Assembly (NCBI GenBank): GCA_036835375.1
Contig: DAITMB010000107.1
Location: forward strand, 1-17,422
DNA from: JANQTF01 sp036835375
Lineage (GTDB): Bacteria; Bacteroidota; Bacteroidia; J057
Length of the DNA stretch: 17,422 bases
Reading direction: 5' to 3'
This document shows, one piece after another, positions 1 to 6,475 of the stretch (positions within the stretch are counted from its first letter, which is position 1; each line of letters begins with the position of its first letter). Under the pieces are notes generated by a model that ran no database searches, had not been told where the DNA came from, and was given only the letters and a program-made list of their open reading frames with translations. The position numbers and the translations under genes are program-made.

Positions 1-786
1 ATGCTTGTACAAAGAGATAGAGCTGTCCTTTTCGCGTACGAGTCGGGGAATTTCTAGCAAAAGAAACAACGCGGTGTCGGTCCAATGGTAGTTTTTCACG
101 CTTACTTTTCCTCCGGGATTGGCATCTATTTCCGCTTGATTCTCTTGATAGATTTGCCAACTGGCCGAATCAATCATCGCTAGAACGCTCGCTGTAGAAA
201 ACGATTTAGGCCCAATGGATGCGACCAGCTGTTGATCTCGCAACAAATGAACTTCCCCCAGCACCCTGTCTGCGATGATCACTGTGTGATCTGGCGACAC
301 ATAAATGTCGCTGAATTTGGCAAATCCCGGGGATTCGATCGCGATTTCCCGTTCCACGTTCCACGAGCTGGCATATGAGTTGATCCTCGCTATTTGGGAT
401 CCCAACTCCAGTAGCAGGCACCACATCTTGGGTTGGTGCGTATCCCGGCGGACAAGCAGGACAGAGGAGGCATTGGAATGGGGGTCAAGCAATTCGTGGT
501 ATAAGCTGTCTGAAGTGATCATATTTGCCTCCCTGGCATCCGCTTCCTTCATCCCCAATCTTTCCAAAAATCTCCTGGCAACGGACGGAGGCATGTCGCT
601 GAACACAAAAGTGGGCTCCGCAGCCTTGTCAATCTGTGGATAATGTGCTAGCCCAGTGCTATGAAATTCGCAATCATTGGCGTTGATCAAGAGATAACAG
701 CGATACTCCCCTGCGAAAACTTGACCGTAACAAGCCAACATGAAGACCAAAAGAAGATGATCCCTGAAGTTTTGTGCCGTACCCAT
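1..786 (-). CDS. Exported protein of unrecognised family, C-terminus cut by left edge
   Basis: Reading the minus strand from the ATG at 786 gives 262 codons with no stop before the window edge, so the gene is partial. The N-terminus looks like a signal peptide: a short polar stretch with R8, the hydrophobic run LLLVFMLACYG (residues 11-21), then VFA, a likely signal-peptidase I site. A lipoprotein Cys at residue 18 (MLAC) is a weaker option because the -3 residue is Met. Residues about 27-115 alternate strands and helices (YLLINAND, PTFVFSDM, SVARRFLERLG, SSVLLVRR) and faintly recall a thioredoxin-like fold without a CxxC. Residues about 155-185 (SDIYVSPDHTVIIAD, then GEVHLLRD) read like one blade of a beta-propeller. 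These fold ideas are inference. The two plus-strand open frames over this stretch are shadows. Micro-ORFs lie upstream in the same direction. Confidence 0.72.
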   Translation of the reverse strand, partial: MGTAQNFRDHLLLVFMLACYGQVFAGEYRCYLLINANDCEFHSTGLAHYPQIDKAAEPTFVFSDMPPSVARRFLERLGMKEADAREANMITSDSLYHELLDPHSNASSVLLVRRDTHQPKMWCLLLELGSQIARINSYASSWNVEREIAIESPGFAKFSDIYVSPDHTVIIADRVLGEVHLLRDQQLVASIGPKSFSTASVLAMIDSASWQIYQENQAEIDANPGGKVSVKNYHWTDTALFLLLEIPRLVREKDSSISLYKH

Positions 787-825
787 CTTGAATTTTGTTT
801 TTTGGTGAAAAAAAAGGAGATCCCA

Positions 826-903
826 TCACAGAATCCCCTGCTTCTCATCAGGCGTCTTCCACTTGCTTTTCAGCTCACCGATCTCTTTCAACAGCAATGA
901 CAT
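826..903 (-). CDS. Candidate 25-aa micro-ORF
   Basis: ATG at 903 opens a 25-codon frame ending in TGA at 826. The peptide is helical and highly charged, with the segment KEIGELKSKWKTPDEKQGIL at residues 6-25. It lies 39 bp upstream of the left-edge gene, in the same direction and in the same reading frame. No ribosome-binding site is evident. The composition is protein-like rather than random, but the length is too short to decide. It could be a leader peptide, a remnant of a longer gene, or chance. I do not recognise it. Confidence 0.22.
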   Translation of the reverse strand: MSLLLKEIGELKSKWKTPDEKQGIL

Positions 904-936
904 CTTATTCGACTAGTGCAACATCACATTCGGCAC

Positions 937-1111
937 CTACTTCTTCTTGAGAAATCTAACAAAAAAGCCGAAAATTCCAGCTAATCCGCCACTTACTCTA
1001 TGCATGCGAACAACCATTTGAACATTGGCATAATTTATTGATTCAAGTGAAACATTGCCGAAGAATAAAAGAAAAACAAAAATTTTTTTTGGTTTCTAGA
1101 TTCCTAATCAT
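937..1111 (-). other. Candidate small membrane/secreted peptide gene interrupted at an A8 tract
   Basis: From ATG at 1111 the minus strand reads MIRNLETKK and then enters an A8 run (plus-strand T8 at 1083-1090). In the starting frame translation ends soon after. Skipping one A gives IFVFLLFFGN, a signal-like hydrophobic segment, then a polar linker, then a C-terminus ending in VSGGLAGIFGFFVRFLKKK and TAG at 937. The corrected product would be 57 residues. An unshifted alternative is a 26-residue peptide from ATG at 1017. The last 15 residues are hydrophobic and cationic, as in membrane-active peptides, and follow a Gly-Gly pair. The break may be a real disruption, slippage, phase variation or a sequencing error. 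No function is claimed. Confidence 0.25.
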
Positions 1112-1315
1112 GAAGGCGAGAATCTGGCGTCTCCGCTCATAATACAGGCGCCAGTACGTGGAACATAGCATTTACCAGTCAGCAAAGTAGGTACTAGCAC
1201 ATGATCATACGGATCTGCATGATGTCTCTGTAAATTTTCTGTTTTGATTGGCGGAATAGATCAGCGGGCTATATACTTATAAGCCAAACCAAAAAAATTG
1301 ACATGGATACATGAG

Positions 1316-1334
1316 GTAAGATGAACTATCTTAC
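1316..1334. promoter_or_regulatory. Perfect inverted repeat, possible operator
   Basis: GTAAGAT (1316-1322), five-base spacer, ATCTTAC (1328-1334): a perfect 7-bp dyad about 100 bp upstream of the 1422 start codon. No T-tract suited to termination follows on either strand and no gene ends nearby, so an operator is a better guess than a terminator. Binding protein unknown. Confidence 0.25.
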
Positions 1335-1393
1335 TTTGGCTGAGCCTGTACTTGTTATACCTTCATCAGAGGATTATTTTCGAAATATTCGCA

Positions 1394-1401
1394 TATTTTT
1401 G
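1394..1401 (+). promoter_or_regulatory. Possible Bacteroidota -7 element (TATTTTTG)
   Basis: TATTTTTG matches the Bacteroidota sigma-A -7 consensus TAnnTTTG exactly and lies 20-36 bp upstream of the two candidate start codons (1422 and 1431) of the broken barrel gene. No TTG is found at the expected distance for a -33 element, so support is weak. Confidence 0.25.
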
Positions 1402-1421
1402 ACAAATCAATCAATAAAGCC

Positions 1422-1656
1422 ATGTTCTCCATGAAGCCTCATTCCATATGGTTCTCCATCGTTCTCTGCATCACACTGCTGGGCTGGCCAATTTTCGGCG
1501 CTGCGCAATCTGGGTATCAGAATCGGATCAGCATTTCGCTCTATCAGGTGGGTGGGCATGTTCTTTCAGCGCCTCCGCGATCAAACCATCTCCATTGGCA
1601 AAGAGCCACGGGGATTGTGGTTGCCTCTGGAGCTGCGCGTTGGATATCGATTTTGA
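1422..1656 (+). pseudogene. Frameshifted remnant of an outer-membrane beta-barrel protein
   Basis: The frame opening at 1422 (or ATG 1431) begins with a clear signal peptide: MKPHSIW, then the hydrophobic core FSIVLCITLLGW, then GAAQ. It continues with strand-like NRISISLYQVGG. It then turns into an unlikely tail with no recognisable pattern. The neighbouring frame, entered if one G is removed from the GGTGGG run near 1551-1556, gives MFFQRLRDQTISIGKEPRGL and then LWLPLELRVGYRF followed by TGA at 1654. A final strand ending in Phe is the classic C-terminus of outer-membrane barrels. The repaired product would still be only about 77-80 residues, too short for an 8-strand barrel, so an internal deletion is also likely. 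The frameshift and barrel-type ends are seen; that it is a decayed barrel gene is inference. Confidence 0.45.
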
Positions 1657-1735
1657 GGCCTAGAAGCTGATGGTGTCAAAGGAACATGGCGATGAGCCAT
1701 TGCATTAGACCACATCCTAAATAATGATACCCCCC

Positions 1736-2977
1736 TCAGCGAGACAGATATCTCTTCGCCACTGCACTTCCAGCGAGCCATCCTCCTGTCCAAGCAGCCT
1801 GAAAATTAAAACCGCCTGTCACCGCGTCTATGTTGAGGACCTCCCCGGCGAAAAATAAGCCGGGCCACAGCCGTGATTCCATCCGTCGCAGATCGACCTC
1901 ACTCAGCTCTACGCCCCCTGCTGTCACAAACTCTTCCTTGAAGGTGCTTTTGCCGATGAGCGTATGTTCACTTGTTGTGCAATGATCGAGCAGGGCATTC
2001 AACGCTGCATTTGACAGATCGGCCCATCGATCCTCTGGCGAAATCCCAGATTCCTCCAGCAGCCATCGCCACAAACGAAGCGGGAGATCTCCTTGCCCCC
2101 GACTCCCACAGGCGCGCTTGGCTTCCTGCTTGCGACGATCGTGTAGAAATTCCAGCCATTCGATCTCAGGCTTCCCTGTCCAATTGACCCGAATCTGACC
2201 CCGATAGCCCTCCGAATAAAGATCTCTGGCACCCCAGGCCGAAAGGCGCAGCACCGCAGGTCCGCTCAGCCCCTCGTGGGTGATGAGCAATGGTCCTTCG
2301 CTTTCCAATCCGCTCACCGGGTGCCGCAGCCGGGCGCTGGGCACAGAGATGCCTGCGAGCTTGTGCAAACTCGAGGCAGCAAGTTTGAATGTAAACAACG
2401 AAGGCACGGGCGGTACAATGTGATGGCCCAAGGCCGACAACTGCTCCCACATCGCGGGCTGCCCCCCTGTGGCGAGTAGGATTTGACGGCATTCCTCGGT
2501 GCTGCCACCTGAGATGTCAAGGGAAAATCCTCCATCGAAAGGGTGTATTCCCACGACACGTTGCCGCAGGCGAAGCTCGATACCAAGGGCTTCCGCTCGC
2601 TGCTCAAGGCAGCGCGCTACCGTTTCCGCCGAGTCTGTGACCGGAAACATTCGTCCATCTTCTTCCACTTTTGCGATTACTCCCTGCCGTTCAAACCAGT
2701 CGAGGGTGTCGCCCGGACCAAATTTATGGAAAGGTCCCAAAAGCTCCTTTTCCCCTCGGGGATAATGGCTGCTGAGCGCCAGGGGATCGAAGCAAGCGTG
2801 GGTTAAGTTGCAACGGCCGCCACCCGAAATTCGCACTTTGCTGAGGGTCTGTGCCGAACCTTCAAGAATCAGGACTCGCAACCCCGGCGCCTGCTCAGCA
2901 GCTTGAATCGCTCCAAAAAATCCACCTGCACCACCCCCCACGACGATCAAATCCCACTGCTGCGCACGATCAGTCAT
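1736..2977 (-). CDS. HI0933/YhiN-family FAD-dependent flavoprotein
   Basis: This 413-residue protein has the full layout of the HI0933-like flavoprotein family (E. coli YhiN, often annotated as aminoacetone oxidase family FAD-binding enzyme). A Rossmann dinucleotide-binding motif, VVGGGAGG, lies at residues 12-19 and is followed by an acidic strand end (LILEG, about 36-40). The family signature SGGGRCN is at 51-57. The C-terminal FAD-binding segment GLFFAGEVLNIDAVTGGFN lies at about 373-391. Length is normal for the family. It is predicted to be a cytoplasmic redox enzyme; the physiological substrate is not established for most members. The start codon at 2977 overlaps the last 8 bp of the upstream HAD gene, with GGAGGA about 5 bp before the ATG, one of the few Shine-Dalgarno-like sequences in the window. 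This implies translational coupling. Confidence 0.93.
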   Translation of the reverse strand: MTDRAQQWDLIVVGGGAGGFFGAIQAAEQAPGLRVLILEGSAQTLSKVRISGGGRCNLTHACFDPLALSSHYPRGEKELLGPFHKFGPGDTLDWFERQGVIAKVEEDGRMFPVTDSAETVARCLEQRAEALGIELRLRQRVVGIHPFDGGFSLDISGGSTEECRQILLATGGQPAMWEQLSALGHHIVPPVPSLFTFKLAASSLHKLAGISVPSARLRHPVSGLESEGPLLITHEGLSGPAVLRLSAWGARDLYSEGYRGQIRVNWTGKPEIEWLEFLHDRRKQEAKRACGSRGQGDLPLRLWRWLLEESGISPEDRWADLSNAALNALLDHCTTSEHTLIGKSTFKEEFVTAGGVELSEVDLRRMESRLWPGLFFAGEVLNIDAVTGGFNFQAAWTGGWLAGSAVAKRYLSR

Positions 2978-3629
2978 AGCTTCCTCCGTCCCACCAGTCC
3001 TCCAGCGAAAAATCTCGAAAGTCCTTGATGACTTTTTCTACTTCGTTGAATTCAAAGGATTTGTGCGTGGTACTCAAGGCAATCACAGGCATTCCAGCCG
3101 CCAAGCCTGCTTGAACTCCAGAAAAAGAATCTTCGAACACAAGACAATCCTCTGGTCGAATCGCCAAAGCTTTAGCAGCTTTGAGATAAATTTCGGGATC
3201 AGGTTTTCCACGCTCGATCATCTCCTCGTCGATCACTACTTCAAAAAAGGCTGAAAGCCCCAATCGATCAAATACAAATTCTACATTCATCCGAGGCGCA
3301 GAGGTCGCCACGGCCATCGGTATTCCGGCGGCTTTTGCTTGTGGAAGCAAGGTCTCCAAACCCGCCAAGAGGGTAATATTGGGTGTGAAAAGGTCAAGAA
3401 ACAGTGCTTCTTTGTTGGCGCTGTGCTGGGCTAGCTCTTCGTCTGTAGGCACACGCCCTAGCAGGGCGCTGAGTGCGTCGCGGTTGATCCGCCCAAACAC
3501 GTGCTTGGAGAGCCAAGTCTGATCAATCGATTTTCCCAAAGCTTTGGCATAGCTCGTCCATGCCTGCCGGTGATACGGATTGCTATCTACCAACACGCCA
3601 TCCATGTCGAATATCCAGGCTCTGGCCAT
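2970..3629 (-). CDS. HAD-superfamily hydrolase, beta-phosphoglucomutase-like
   Basis: A 219-residue subfamily IA HAD protein. Motif I DMDGV has the nucleophile D8 and acid/base D10. A helical cap occupies about residues 16-88. Motif II is ATSAP at 108-112. The motif III lysine is K142 in GKPDP. Motif IV is VFEDSFSG with E166 and D167 for Mg2+. The DMDGVLVDS start and EDSFSGVQAG end are typical of beta-phosphoglucomutases and sugar-phosphate phosphatases, so a cytosolic role on phosphorylated sugars is likely; the exact substrate cannot be read from sequence. The start was set at ATG 3629 because motif I must lie near the N-terminus. The frame is open a further 78 codons upstream, but that extension has no family match and enters the methyltransferase gene. 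It overlaps the downstream flavoprotein start by 8 bp. Confidence 0.92.
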   Translation of the reverse strand: MARAWIFDMDGVLVDSNPYHRQAWTSYAKALGKSIDQTWLSKHVFGRINRDALSALLGRVPTDEELAQHSANKEALFLDLFTPNITLLAGLETLLPQAKAAGIPMAVATSAPRMNVEFVFDRLGLSAFFEVVIDEEMIERGKPDPEIYLKAAKALAIRPEDCLVFEDSFSGVQAGLAAGMPVIALSTTHKSFEFNEVEKVIKDFRDFSLEDWWDGGSYD

Positions 3630-3792
3630 AATCCTAGGTTGTTGTGTGCATTTGCCTGCAAAGATGGCAGAAAATCCCTTTTGCCACGGAGAAAAGGAAG
3701 AATGTATCAAATGGACTCCATCGCAGCCCCAAAGGAAAGTGACACCAGTGGACGCAGAAAGTCGCTCCGAAAAGTCTCTCATATCGCCATGT

Positions 3793-5151
3793 TCACTGAG
3801 CGCTTGGTAGCTCCATACGCAATCGCCAAGGTTGCGGGTAGTAATTATTGAGGCGGTTGCCAAGCCCTTTGGCCCATCCCAATGGCATTCCCGCTGCCTT
3901 TACCAAGAGCCAGCCCTTAGGCGTGGGCATCGACTGCGGGTCACGTCGGAGGTATCGAAGCGCCTCCACGTGGTCTAATTCCAAGACCTCCCACGAACCT
4001 TCGCCCAAATCAGGCCACCAAGCCGCGCCCGCAGATGGGCGGAGGTCCTTGCCTTTGACCTCGGCCAAGGTCACTCCTGTGTGCAGCAGTGGCAAGCGCT
4101 GCGCAATATGGTCGGCAGCGGTCAAAGTAGTTTCTGGAAGGGCATAGAGCGACTCCCCGCGGCGCAACAGGGCCCAGTCTTCCGGCAACCAGTTCGAAAC
4201 CCAGGCTCGGTCTTTTTTGGTAGCAAGTTCGAGTTTCCGCAACGCGCCAGCGGACTGGACCTGCGCTACATCTCCTGATTTGCGGAGCAACGTGAGAAAA
4301 AATCCCTCTCCCGCCACGTGGTGAGGCAAGGCCTGGTAGCTGGAGCCTGAGCCTAGCGCCACATTGGTAAATCCCCAAACGGGGTCCAACGGACTTTCCA
4401 GCACCTCGGCATCTTGTGTAGCCAATAAACGAAGAATTTGCTGCTCGTTTTCCTCGGGACTCCAGGTGCATGTGCTGTAGAGCAACAAGCCGCCAGGCCT
4501 TAGGCTGGGCCAAATGTCCTCCAGAATGCGCGACTGCCGGGCAGCACAAAATTGGACATGCTCCGGCGACCATTCGGCAATGGCATCGGGGTCTTTCCGA
4601 AAAAGCCCCTCGCCAGAGCAGGGCGCGTCCACCAAGATCAAGTCAAAAAAAGCGGGCAAGCGCGAAAAGTCACGAGGATCCTGCTGCGTCACCAATACAT
4701 TTCCACTCCCCCATTTGGAGACATTCTCGATGAGGGTTCGGCTTCGCTGGCGAATGACTTCATTGGCCAATAGCAAGCTTTGCACATGAATCAGGCTGGC
4801 CAAGTGAGTGGTTTTTCCGCCGGGTGCAGCGCAAAGATCGAGCACGACCAACGGGCGGGATGGCAAATGAGGTGCCAGCACCGCTTCCAAGAGCATAGAA
4901 CTGGCCTCCTGCACGTAGTATCCGCCTCCATGCCAGGCAGGATCTAGCGCGAAGATCGGTCGTTGCGGAAGGTAGAAGCCGTGCTGACTCCAAGGCACGG
5001 GGACCAAGGTTGGAGAAGGCGGCAGCTTTCGGGGATTTAGCCGAATGCTCAGGGGCGGCGATTGGAACATCGCTTCTTGCCAAGCTGGGAACTGTTCTCC
5101 GAGCTGGGCCGACATTCGTTCGATAAAGGCTGCTGGAAAAGTGCTGACCAT
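3793..5151 (-). CDS. RsmF/NOP2/Sun-family RNA (cytosine-C5) methyltransferase
   Basis: A 452-residue SAM-dependent RNA m5C methyltransferase. The N-terminal RNA-binding part (about 1-85) contains LSIRLNP (34-40) and YVQEASSM (79-86), both typical of the family. The SAM-binding motif I is DLCAAPGGKTTHL at 105-117. Motif IV is DAPCSGEGLFRKD at 175-187, with C178 expected to aid product release. Motif VI is STCTWSPEENE at 226-236, with C228 the expected catalytic nucleophile. The C-terminal region (about 300-452), ending in a NRLNNYYP-containing segment, matches the PUA-like tail of RsmF and YccW-type enzymes. The likely target is 16S rRNA or tRNA cytosine. Its start is 68 bp downstream of the DUF4249 stop with no terminator between, so read-through is possible. 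A 163-bp gap separates it from the HAD gene. Confidence 0.95.
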   Translation of the reverse strand: MVSTFPAAFIERMSAQLGEQFPAWQEAMFQSPPLSIRLNPRKLPPSPTLVPVPWSQHGFYLPQRPIFALDPAWHGGGYYVQEASSMLLEAVLAPHLPSRPLVVLDLCAAPGGKTTHLASLIHVQSLLLANEVIRQRSRTLIENVSKWGSGNVLVTQQDPRDFSRLPAFFDLILVDAPCSGEGLFRKDPDAIAEWSPEHVQFCAARQSRILEDIWPSLRPGGLLLYSTCTWSPEENEQQILRLLATQDAEVLESPLDPVWGFTNVALGSGSSYQALPHHVAGEGFFLTLLRKSGDVAQVQSAGALRKLELATKKDRAWVSNWLPEDWALLRRGESLYALPETTLTAADHIAQRLPLLHTGVTLAEVKGKDLRPSAGAAWWPDLGEGSWEVLELDHVEALRYLRRDPQSMPTPKGWLLVKAAGMPLGWAKGLGNRLNNYYPQPWRLRMELPSAQ

Positions 5152-5219
5152 GCCGCTAACTTCGGCTATTTCGGCTTCTGCTCAAAGGATCGTCACCTGT
5201 GCTGGATCATCTGCCGCAC

Positions 5220-6464
5220 TTACTGATAACGCCAGGCACGCACGGGCACCTCGATTACTTCTGTGAGAGACATTCCACACACAATGCCTACAGCATCTTC
5301 GAGGTTGGACTTGAGGAGGGTAGGCTCAGCCAGGGGATCCAGCAAGGATCCCTGTTGCCGGAACACTGAGCTAGCTAGCTCCTGGACATCCTCCTGGGCA
5401 GCAGAAACCACAATTTGCACGCGAGAAACGAAATCAATGGTGTCTCCATTTGCCAATCGCTCCAACTTCTCCTCCTCCAGCGGAAGGTTGGTGAAGTCAT
5501 TAGATGTAGAATAGGTGCCGTATGAAATGCTTCTTACGCCGACCGCTCCCACCTGCACGACCTGCTCCACCCGTCCGGGACCAGCCTTCATAAAGTACCC
5601 TCCGCGCTGTGTGATCAAGACATCCTTAATCAATTGAGTAGCATTCCCAGTTACAGGATCATATTCATAAAATACGCCAGTTTCGACATAGGAGGTGGTG
5701 ACATCGGGCCTGCTGTACATGGGAATCTCTTCTTGCATGTCATATGAAATCACCAGCTCAAATCTTGTCTCATTCGTTTCCTCGACATATTGATCGTAAA
5801 CGTCATACGAAATTGATCTGGAGTAGCTGGTGTCCCTGGCCCTAAACCGCGCAGAGACATTCGCCACCCGATGCGGAATGTACACAGCGCTGAGCGCCTC
5901 ATCTCCCTGATGGGCAGCCCGAAATTCGTACCACTTTCCGGGCTGCAAGGGCTTGCTCCCTTCATACACTCGAATGGCAGAGTCTGGCAGCAGACTGGGC
6001 GATTCACTCTGGTAGATGGACGTGCGAGCTGTGTCGTAATGGCCATAACGCACACTAAAAAAGTCTTTTTGAAAGCGTCCAAGTACCAATTGTTCTATCT
6101 GGTTCGCTGTTTGAAGGCTCACTTCTGCTCCCTCGACGTAGTACTTTTCTTGGCTGTACTCTTGCCAGCCATAATAGGACTGAGAGCGCCCGACGAGGAC
6201 ACTGGGGATCGAGTCGGCGAACAAGGCTCCGTACACAACTAGTCTCGGTTCATAAGCTGTCTGCTGAAAGTCAACGACTTTTTCGCAGGACAACCCTGAT
6301 ATCAGGCACATCGCCCCGCACACCCAGGCGGATAGCCGCAGGGAAAAGGTGTTGGAAAGCTGATTAAGAAATCCCTTAGTTGGTTCCCAGATGGGTGAGC
6401 GGCCCGTCATTGATGCCCCGCGATGTGGCAGATCAATGGATAGGTGATCAAGTGGCTGTTTCAT
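5220..6464 (-). CDS. DUF4249 lipoprotein, partner of the adjacent TonB-dependent receptor
   Basis: A 414-residue protein with a lipobox, LSGLSC-like (ISGLSC, C60 from ATG 6464), preceded by a hydrophobic segment (about 41-59). The mature part begins EKVVDFQQ and continues with VVYGALF and SVLVGRSQSYYG, the pattern of DUF4249 lipoproteins. These are usually encoded directly after a TonB-dependent receptor and are thought to sit on the outer membrane as surface partners; their ligands are unknown. The start is uncertain. A TTG at 6479 would overlap the receptor stop (TTTTGATC), ATG 6464 gives a long leader, and ATG 6410 (C at 42) gives the most normal signal length. None has a good ribosome-binding site. 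Spacing of at most about 66 bp from the receptor stop indicates one operon and coupled expression. Confidence 0.88.
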   Translation of the reverse strand: MKQPLDHLSIDLPHRGASMTGRSPIWEPTKGFLNQLSNTFSLRLSAWVCGAMCLISGLSCEKVVDFQQTAYEPRLVVYGALFADSIPSVLVGRSQSYYGWQEYSQEKYYVEGAEVSLQTANQIEQLVLGRFQKDFFSVRYGHYDTARTSIYQSESPSLLPDSAIRVYEGSKPLQPGKWYEFRAAHQGDEALSAVYIPHRVANVSARFRARDTSYSRSISYDVYDQYVEETNETRFELVISYDMQEEIPMYSRPDVTTSYVETGVFYEYDPVTGNATQLIKDVLITQRGGYFMKAGPGRVEQVVQVGAVGVRSISYGTYSTSNDFTNLPLEEEKLERLANGDTIDFVSRVQIVVSAAQEDVQELASSVFRQQGSLLDPLAEPTLLKSNLEDAVGIVCGMSLTEVIEVPVRAWRYQ

Positions 6465-6475
6465 AGGGAGGTAGA

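Larger units (their letters stand above)
787..1421. other. Relatively AT-rich intergenic region with micro-ORFs and an inverted repeat
   Basis: This 635-bp gap separates the divergent left-edge gene and the broken barrel gene. By hand count GC is about 37-38% over 901-1140, well below the neighbouring coding DNA. It holds two candidate minus-strand micro-ORFs (826-903 and 937-1111), a perfect 7-bp inverted repeat at 1316-1334, and a TAnnTTTG match at 1394-1401. I see no tRNA, no long open frame with coding character and no intrinsic terminator here. Confidence 0.6.

Noticed and set aside
305..643. Plus-strand 112-codon open frame
   Set aside because: It is antisense to the left-edge minus-strand gene, which is open across the whole segment and starts with a signal peptide.
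661..900. Plus-strand 79-codon open frame over the start of the left-edge gene
   Set aside because: It overlaps the signal-peptide end of the minus-strand gene and its own product lacks domain or signal features.
1083..1090. The A8/T8 run as an intrinsic terminator tract
   Set aside because: No GC-rich hairpin precedes it on either strand.
1321..1434. 37-codon plus-strand frame whose TGA overlaps the ATG at 1431
   Set aside because: The overlap looks like translational coupling, but the peptide has no recognisable feature and the frame sits across the inverted repeat and the possible promoter; chance is the simpler explanation.
3630..3863. 78-codon N-terminal extension of the HAD protein
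   Set aside because: Motif I of HAD proteins lies close to the N-terminus, and the extension runs into the methyltransferase gene.
4010..4573. Minus-strand 187-codon frame inside the RNA methyltransferase gene
   Set aside because: Shadow frame on the same strand; the methyltransferase frame carries all catalytic motifs.
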